NCBI RefSeq assembly: GCF_001311925.1
Contig: NZ_BBCG01000009.1
Coordinates: 34,556-98,555, forward strand
Origin: Cellulosilyticum ruminicola JCM 14822
Lineage (GTDB): Bacteria > Bacillota > Clostridia > Lachnospirales > Cellulosilyticaceae
Direction of reading: 5' to 3'
DNA: 64,000 bases
The notes under the pieces are model-generated. The model was not told where the DNA came from. It saw only the letters and a list, made by a program, of their open reading frames with translations, and searched no databases. Position 1 is the first letter of the stretch, and every line of letters starts with the position of its first letter. The position numbers were made by a program, and so were the translations under genes. Below are positions 58,380 to 64,000 of this stretch, one piece after another.

Positions 58380-58800
58380 TTTGGCAATACTTTTAGTAGG
58401 TAAACAATTATACTACAGGGCATGGGAGGAGAATTAACGATTCTTCTACGGGAAATCCCGTATCTTAACATGTGCCGAATACTTTATCCAAGTACAAATA
58501 ATTGTGCCATTAAGCACGTACACTAATCTTTGCATAAGCAAAGCCTTGTTTATTATTAAGTATTCAGTCAATGATTGTTTACTTTACTTTTTTGCCTAAA
58601 GGAGTGTTTAAATGCTTAAAATTGCATATCCTATCTGTTGTGGCATAGACGTTCACAAAAAATTTGTTGTCGCTACGCTTGCCACTACTAACTCCAATAA
58701 TGTTACAACCTATCAAACTAAGCAGTTTTCTACTTTTACCGATGATTTACTCAGCCTCATTTCTTGGCTTAAGGATAATAACTCCTATAAAAATTTACTA
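58380..58800 (+). mobile_element. IS110-family element remnant
   Basis: A start codon at 58612 opens MLKIAYPICCGIDVHKKFVV, the DEDD transposase N-terminus of IS110, and runs about 60 codons before the sequence changes to the end of the dehydrogenase gene. The 230 bases before it hold short hairpins (TACGGG/CCCGTA, CTTTGC/GCAAAG) typical of an element end. The rest of the transposase is missing. The remnant lies inside the biosynthetic operon. Confidence 0.8.
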
Positions 58801-59906
58801 ATAACCATCTTCATTTTTTCTGAGTGACCACCTGTAATTGTCATTCCTCTAACATCACGATATAAGCGTTCTATTGTATTACCTTTTACATAGCCATAGC
58901 CACCAAATAACTGTAGACACTTATCACAAATCTCATTTGCTTTTTCTGTTACATTAAGTTTAGTTATTGTTGTCATAAGCCTGCTGCCATATTACCTTCT
59001 GATGCCTTTTCTGCAGCATAATATACTGCTAATCTCATCATCTCTAAATCTGCTTTCATCTGTGCAAGTTGATGTTGTACTGTTTGTAAATATAATAAAG
59101 GTTGGTTCATAAAAGTTCTAACTTTTACATATTCTAATGCTTCACTATATGCTCTTTCAGCAAGACCTAATCCAATAGCAGAATCCCCAAGTCTCATATA
59201 AGTACCAAAAGTTAATAAAACCTTTCCACCGCCATTAACCGGTCCTAAAATATCTTCTTTTGTTAACTCTACATTATTGAAGTTGATTTCAACTAAACTA
59301 ATTGTATTTAATCCCATTGTCGTTTGTTCTTGGCCAATAGTTACACCTAATGTATTCTTTAAATCCACAATCACAAATGTTAAGCGTTCCATCTCTGGTC
59401 CTTCTTCTGAAGTTGTAGCCATAACAATGGCATAATCTGCATATTTACCGCCTGTTACAAAAGATTTTGTACCATTTAAATAAACTTTGTCGCCGTCTAT
59501 TTTAACCGTAGTATGACATTCTATAGTTGCTTCTGTACATGCAAGTGCCCCCATTTTTTCTCCTGTTGCACATGCTTTAATATACTTTTCTTTTTGTGCC
59601 TCTGTACCAAATAAATTAATAGGGGTACAATGTATAGTTGCAACAAGATACTAAGTGTGCTAATGAAGCATCAGATTTAGCAATTTCATTGATAATAATT
59701 GTGCTAGCCACATAATCCATTTCACATCCACCATATACAGCAGGTATTGTAACGCCGAGATATCCCATCTCCCCTATTTGTTTAAAAATTTCTTCTGAGA
59801 AGCTATTTGTATTATTTCTTTCATTGGCTCCATCTTCTACTACGTTTTTAACAAATTCACTTGTTAATTTCTTTAATTCTTTTTGTTCTTCATTTAATTG
59901 ATACAT
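58785..59906 (-). CDS. Acyl-CoA dehydrogenase-like flavoprotein without catalytic Glu (two frameshifts)
   Basis: Three pieces join after correcting single bases near 59625 and 58974: MYQLNEEQKELKKL with PAVYGGCEMDYVAST, then INLFGTEAQKEKYIKACATG with GALACTEATIECHT and GTKSFVTGGKYADYA, then DKCLQLFGGYGYVKGN. The catalytic position reads ITGGHSEKMK, without Glu. The segment after ALACTEAT is shorter than in normal members, which usually have a Gly-Ser-Asp for the flavin. The end of the gene abuts the IS110 remnant, and the last residues could come from it. Close paralogue of the next gene upstream. Confidence 0.75.
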
Positions 59907-59922
59907 TTCTTCTCCCCTCCAT

Positions 59923-61044
59923 TTATCTATAAAAATTTAAACTAATATAATTTTTAATCTTACTTGTATGTCCACCTAAGATTGTCATAATTCGAATGTC
60001 TCTAAATGCCTGACTTAATATGTTTTCATCATAACAACTTGTCCTACCTACTAATTCAATGCACTTATTACATATCTTTTTAGCATTTTCAGTAACCTGT
60101 AATTTAACTACACTACAAGGTAATAAATCTCGCTTCTTATCACCACTAAATAATCTTGCTAAATAAAATACGCCTAATCTTAGCCACTCTATGTCTGCTT
60201 TCATCTGGGCTAGTTCATATTGTATTAACTCATAATTTTCTAACTTTTCTTTGCCATATTCCTTAAAGTACTTATGCACAGTATTATAAGCATTTTCACA
60301 AATGCCAAGACTAATAGCTGCATTAGAAAGACGCATAAGATTTGTTGTATCCATGATAATGTTGCCACCTTCTCCTAATGCTTTTAATATATTTACTGGT
60401 GTTATAGGATAATCACGTATATCCATGTCTGCAATCTTAAGCTTATTAAGACCCATAGTTACTTCAGTTTCTCCAAGATTTACTGCTTGATGATTGATCT
60501 CTATAATAACTACACTCATATTAGATGTATTGCTCACCAAATCCTTCGCAGCTTCTCCGCTTGTTACTAACGTCAGTGCGTAATCTGCTTCTCTAACATT
60601 GGTTAACATTGTCTTGCTACCTTTCACAACGAATGCATCTTCTTTTTTATATAAAATAGAACGTACATCTGTAGCATTTTCATTACAGCCTAAGACACCT
60701 TCGCGCTCCCCACTTATTATTGAAGGCAAATACAAACTCATTTGCTCATCTGTTCCATACTTGATTAATGGATAACAAAATCCAAAATTAGTGGTTGCTA
60801 TTTTATGTGCTAATGAAGGATTAAATTTAGCGATTTCATAAATCATAATTGTCATGCCCATCACATCAAGCTTCTTATGCTGTATAACTTTTTGAAAATC
60901 TGCTACATTTACCCCTTCTTTAGCAAAAGTTCTCATAATTTGCTGGGAACATCCACTATACGATTGCCATGTTTCATAATTTTGATTTATTACATCTTTA
61001 ATCTGCTTATATAGATTCATTTCTTCATCATTAAAAATAAACAT
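59923..61044 (-). CDS. Acyl-CoA dehydrogenase-like flavoprotein without catalytic Glu
   Basis: This 373-residue paralogue has LGCNENATDVRSIL, GSKTMLTNVREADYAL, VTMGLNKLKIADM and a C-terminal AFRDIRIMTILGGHTSKIK. Gly-Gly-His replaces the usual YEGTNQ, as in the neighbour at 58.8 kb, so both probably share a chemistry that does not need Glu at this place. It starts 20 bases after the ThDP enzyme gene. Confidence 0.85.
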   Translation of the reverse strand: MFIFNDEEMNLYKQIKDVINQNYETWQSYSGCSQQIMRTFAKEGVNVADFQKVIQHKKLDVMGMTIMIYEIAKFNPSLAHKIATTNFGFCYPLIKYGTDEQMSLYLPSIISGEREGVLGCNENATDVRSILYKKEDAFVVKGSKTMLTNVREADYALTLVTSGEAAKDLVSNTSNMSVVIIEINHQAVNLGETEVTMGLNKLKIADMDIRDYPITPVNILKALGEGGNIIMDTTNLMRLSNAAISLGICENAYNTVHKYFKEYGKEKLENYELIQYELAQMKADIEWLRLGVFYLARLFSGDKKRDLLPCSVVKLQVTENAKKICNKCIELVGRTSCYDENILSQAFRDIRIMTILGGHTSKIKNYISLNFYR

Positions 61045-61064
61045 TTTTTCACCTAATTTAATCG

Positions 61065-62777
61065 CTATTTTTGCCTACTTAAACTTTCATTAAAACATGT
61101 TGTACCTGGGCTATAATCATCTTCATCCATTATTAAATTGAAACAACTTGTTACTTGATTGGTATAGTTTTCTGCTACTTTACTTTCAAAGTCTTCCTGA
61201 TTATCAATTGTAAAGCCTTGACCACCTAAAGCTTCTACAATTAAGTCATATCTTACATCTTGAATATCTGTAGCACCTAAATGATCATAAAGTAACTTTT
61301 GTGTACTCTTACATAATCCCCATGTACTATCATTATGAACAAAGATCTTCATAGTAAGACCAGTTCTTCTAAGTGTATCTAGTTCGATTAGATTAAATCC
61401 AAATGAACCATCACCAGTATATAAAATGACATTTTTGTCTGGATTAGCAACCTTCGCCCCTACAGCTAAAGCCACCCCCGTTCCCATAGGTCCATATTGA
61501 CCATCTGGTCCGATAATTAATTGACCTTCTGTTATGCAATTAAGCATTAATGTAGCCCAAAACATAGCGTTAGAACCATCAATGACAAGGATTGTATCTT
61601 CAGCCATGTACTGATTTAAGAATTGAAGAGTTTTGAACGCGTTTAAATGTCCTTCTACATCTACATTCTTTTCCTTAGCCAAGTTTTGGAAAAACATTTT
61701 TCTACTTAACTGTACTTCTGCTAGCCATCCTTCATAATCAAATGTCATCTCGTGTGCATCTATTATTCTATTAGCTAATGCTAAATTCGCTTTAATATTT
61801 CCTAATACAGCAAAATCTACATTTGCTCCTGTAATGGCATATTCTTCTTCTACTTCATTCATACACACAAACTTACATTCTGGGTTAAAATATAATGGAC
61901 TAAATTGCCCCATTTGATAATCTACATTAACCCCTATTGCTAAAATCAAATCTGCTTTTTTATAAGTTAGAAGCTGTGGTCCTCCTTCGATTACACGTCC
62001 AGCCCCCATACAAACTGGATTCGTATCAGCTATTATTCCCCTCGCCTTATTAATGGTATAAGTCGGAATGCCTAATTGATATACAAATTCTATAACTTCC
62101 TCTTTTGCGTATGAATAGTAAGCTTCATCCCCTATGATTGCAACAGGTCTCTTGCTTTCTTGTACTAACTTTAATAATTGTAAAACTTGCTCATTTGTAG
62201 CCTGCATTACGCCACGATTAGCAAAATCATTAGGCATCACTAAATCTGATATATTAATAGTTCTTTTTAAAATATGAATAGGAATTTCTAGAACAACTGG
62301 GCCTTTTCTACCTGTATTAGCCATTTGTATGGCTCTAGAAATATATTCAGGGATACGTTCTGTAGTAGGAACAGTCTTACTCCACTTTGTATATTTACTT
62401 ATAGTTGCTAACTGATCCACATCTTGTAATACCCCTTGTTCTTTGCTAGCTGTAACCACCGCACCAGTAATAACTAATAATGGAGTCCTTGCATAATACG
62501 CTTTCATAATTCCTGTAATCGTATTTGTAAATCCTGGCCCGCCGCTTACGACTGCTACCCCTGTTTGCCTTTTCACTTGAGCCCATCCATCTGCCATATG
62601 TACTGCGCCTTGTTCATGTCTAGTTGAAACCACATTGAGCCCATATTGCTGCGCATTAACTAATATAGGTGATACCTGATTTCCTACAAGTGCAAATATG
62701 TCTGTAATACCTAAATTAACAAGCTCCTTTATAACCAATTCTCCTCCAGTCACTTCATATTCTGACATGCTATTCAC
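61065..62777 (-). CDS. Thiamine-diphosphate enzyme (acetolactate synthase / oxo-acid decarboxylase superfamily)
   Basis: A 570-residue enzyme of the POX/AHAS fold. The activating Glu55 is in STRHEQGAVHMADG, the middle domain has GPVVLEIP, and the ThDP-Mg motif runs from GDGSFGFN (455) to Asn482 in HNDSTWG. GPDGQYGPMGTGVALAVGAK resembles oxalyl-CoA decarboxylase and 2-hydroxyacyl-CoA lyase more than AHAS. A sensible role is decarboxylation or carboligation of the 2-oxo acid made by the BacA-BacB-like protein. Its start overlaps that gene's stop by 8 bases, so the two are translated together. Confidence 0.88.
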   Translation of the reverse strand: MNSMSEYEVTGGELVIKELVNLGITDIFALVGNQVSPILVNAQQYGLNVVSTRHEQGAVHMADGWAQVKRQTGVAVVSGGPGFTNTITGIMKAYYARTPLLVITGAVVTASKEQGVLQDVDQLATISKYTKWSKTVPTTERIPEYISRAIQMANTGRKGPVVLEIPIHILKRTINISDLVMPNDFANRGVMQATNEQVLQLLKLVQESKRPVAIIGDEAYYSYAKEEVIEFVYQLGIPTYTINKARGIIADTNPVCMGAGRVIEGGPQLLTYKKADLILAIGVNVDYQMGQFSPLYFNPECKFVCMNEVEEEYAITGANVDFAVLGNIKANLALANRIIDAHEMTFDYEGWLAEVQLSRKMFFQNLAKEKNVDVEGHLNAFKTLQFLNQYMAEDTILVIDGSNAMFWATLMLNCITEGQLIIGPDGQYGPMGTGVALAVGAKVANPDKNVILYTGDGSFGFNLIELDTLRRTGLTMKIFVHNDSTWGLCKSTQKLLYDHLGATDIQDVRYDLIVEALGGQGFTIDNQEDFESKVAENYTNQVTSCFNLIMDEDDYSPGTTCFNESLSRQK

Positions 62778-63897
62778 CTCTTTCTAAAACTCTAATTGTA
62801 TAGAGAGAGGAATCTGCCTGATCACAAATCACTTTGTAGAACTGTGACTTTGGACAAACATATACCTTTAATGGATCCAAAAGCTGCTGACTCTCCCCAC
62901 TAATAGCCATATTTCCTAATGAAAAAATATACTCACCCTTTTCCAAGAAAATATCTACCACCTCTAATTTAGGTTGTATCTTTGTAATAATTTTATTTGT
63001 TACATAAGTTTTTATTATTTCGGTTTCATCTTCTCTAACTTGTTTTTCTGTAGTTATATTTGCTTCTTGCTCTTTCATTTCTTTGATATCAATAGAATAA
63101 AATTCTGTAAACGGATCTGCTGAATGCCTTTGATTGCTGCCTACATAATAAATGCTATTTTCACTTATATTAATTTTTTCATCTTCTACCCCTAATATAA
63201 ATGCCCCTTTTAAACCATACACGACTTGTGCTTCTAAATGGGAATGACCAGCAAATCTAGAATCTGCTCCTATTTTGTTAATGATGATTTCATCATCTTC
63301 TAATTTAACGATTTCTTGTATATTTCCATTATCAAACTTTTTAATTATCGAAACACATTTAAACAAATTCACCTTTTGATCTATCCTTTCTAATACATTC
63401 CAACTCATAGGTACTACCCCAAAGTTTTTGATACATCTTAATTTATAATTATTCATGCAAATTTCTGTAGTTAATGCTGCATCCACTTCTCCATCTACTA
63501 ACATCTGTGCAGATTTACTATTACTTGTAGAATAAATAATCTCAGCTTCTGGAAAACTAATTTTCACCAAATTACTTGGTGAAGGATGTGTTGCAACACG
63601 TTTGATTTCTGATTCTCCTTCTCCCTTTACTGCAATTACGAGACCTGGTGTGTTATATATAAAAGAACTAGTAATTTTAACTTTATCTAAGTTACTAAAT
63701 AATATATTCGCAAACTTTACATACGCCGATGGAATAATCACATATTGAACTTCCGACTCTTTTAATTTCTCAACAGCCTCTTCAAATGTAGTATATAAAA
63801 TTAATTCACCCTCTAGATTATTTTGTTTCATAAAATAATTTGCACAATACTCACTACAGGTTCCCATTGGCCCTAATGTCCCTATTATTGACTTCAT
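62770..63897 (-). CDS. BacA-like prephenate decarboxylase fused to BacB-like cupin
   Basis: Residues 1-170 follow BacA, the non-aromatising prephenate decarboxylase of bacilysin synthesis: TLGPMGTCSEYCANYF, VIIPSAY, THPSPSNLVK (104-112), ALTTEI and the signature VPMSW (162-166). Residues about 190-275 follow the first cupin of BacB (dihydro-hydroxyphenylpyruvate isomerase), with metal ligands His218, His220, Gln224 and His258 in GHSHLEAQ and NQRHSA, and SIDIKEM after it. The last 70 residues may be a degenerate second cupin. The fusion would turn prephenate into an isomerised dihydro-4-hydroxyphenylpyruvate. It is the first gene after the promoter. Family match is by motif; the product is inference. 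Confidence 0.8.
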   Translation of the reverse strand: MKSIIGTLGPMGTCSEYCANYFMKQNNLEGELILYTTFEEAVEKLKESEVQYVIIPSAYVKFANILFSNLDKVKITSSFIYNTPGLVIAVKGEGESEIKRVATHPSPSNLVKISFPEAEIIYSTSNSKSAQMLVDGEVDAALTTEICMNNYKLRCIKNFGVVPMSWNVLERIDQKVNLFKCVSIIKKFDNGNIQEIVKLEDDEIIINKIGADSRFAGHSHLEAQVVYGLKGAFILGVEDEKINISENSIYYVGSNQRHSADPFTEFYSIDIKEMKEQEANITTEKQVREDETEIIKTYVTNKIITKIQPKLEVVDIFLEKGEYIFSLGNMAISGESQQLLDPLKVYVCPKSQFYKVICDQADSSLYTIRVLERGE

Positions 63898-63936
63898 TCC
63901 TCACCACCCCTTATTTTATATATAATTAATTTTTCT

Positions 63937-63972
63937 TATTATTTTGAAATTATATATTATTTTGAAATTATA
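63937..63972. repeat. Perfect 18-bp tandem repeat inside the operon promoter
   Basis: TATTATTTTGAAATTATA occurs twice head to tail (63937-63954 and 63955-63972). The first copy supplies the -10 box and the second fills the 17-base spacer. Confidence 0.9.
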
Positions 63973-63977
63973 GTCAA
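63949..63977 (-). promoter_or_regulatory. Sigma-A promoter of the biosynthetic operon
   Basis: On the minus strand TTGACT (63972-63977) and a perfect TATAAT (63949-63954) are exactly 17 bases apart. Transcription would start near 63942, about 45 bases before the first ATG, whose ribosome binding site is AAGGGGTGGTGAGG. Confidence 0.85.
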
Positions 63978-64000
63978 TTTCTCGCCTTTAATATTGCATT

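Overview
The window reads as AT-rich chromosome from an anaerobic Clostridia member. Family content points to a fibre-degrading relative of Cellulosilyticum/Lachnospiraceae: a secreted CE1 esterase with CBM13 and CBM2 modules, a GH10 xylanase remnant next to an SGNH esterase, meso-diaminopimelate dehydrogenase, OPT transporter, ETF-linked acyl-CoA dehydrogenase and sigma-A type promoters. The genus is inference; Firmicutes/Clostridia is well supported.

Layout. 0-6 kb: two-component system, Moco genes (mobB, moaC), thiol peroxidase, ddh and an IS3 remnant. 6-12.6 kb: a stand-alone CBM21 protein, a FliD-like protein, a MATE pump and a run of decayed c-di-GMP signalling genes cut by an IS200/IS605 remnant. 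12.8-18 kb: a CPA-type antiporter, UDP-glucose dehydrogenase, a decayed secreted protein and a decayed chemoreceptor. 18.1-20.4 kb: a folate operon (HD protein, folP, folB-folK). 20.5-25.3 kb: a decayed OYE-family reductase and LysR gene, the modular esterase with a divergent AraC regulator, and IS fragments. 25.4-30.8 kb: an operon cysK-cysE-azlC-azlD-alaX divergent from a MocR/GabR-type regulator, with three phased GTACCAC repeats between them. 30.8-37.9 kb: pseudogenes, a second MATE pump, OPT transporter plus PqqD-like partner. 38-41.5 kb: a zinc ABC transporter operon with a likely Zur-type operator. 42.7 kb: tRNA-Leu(AAG). 43-45.6 kb: SGNH esterase and a broken GH10 xylanase.

The most notable region is 45.7-64 kb, an uninterrupted minus-strand operon of 17 genes that runs from a sigma-A promoter at 63.95 kb to a terminator at 45.75 kb. 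It looks like an undescribed biosynthetic gene cluster. It starts with a natural fusion of a BacA-like prephenate decarboxylase to a BacB-like cupin (the two enzymes that open the bacilysin/anticapsin pathway). A ThDP enzyme, two acyl-CoA-dehydrogenase-like proteins, a NAD-synthetase-like PP-loop protein, a Cys4 PP-loop amidotransferase/sulfurtransferase-like protein, an acyl-adenylating ligase, a GNAT protein, an acyl carrier protein, a third odd acyl-CoA-dehydrogenase-like protein, a U32-family protein, a ketopantoate-reductase-like protein, a methyltransferase, a KAS III-like protein, EtfB, EtfA and a canonical acyl-CoA dehydrogenase follow. The likely theme is a prephenate-derived, non-aromatic or re-aromatised unit that is loaded on a carrier protein and tailored by flavin chemistry coupled to a dedicated ETF.

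Two kinds of gene damage are mixed. Many otherwise intact genes carry one single-base deletion, often in a short run of one base, which fits sequencing or assembly error. Others (chemoreceptors, GGDEF/EAL genes, OYE reductase, xylanase, alpha/beta hydrolases, IS elements) have large internal deletions and several stops and are real pseudogenes.
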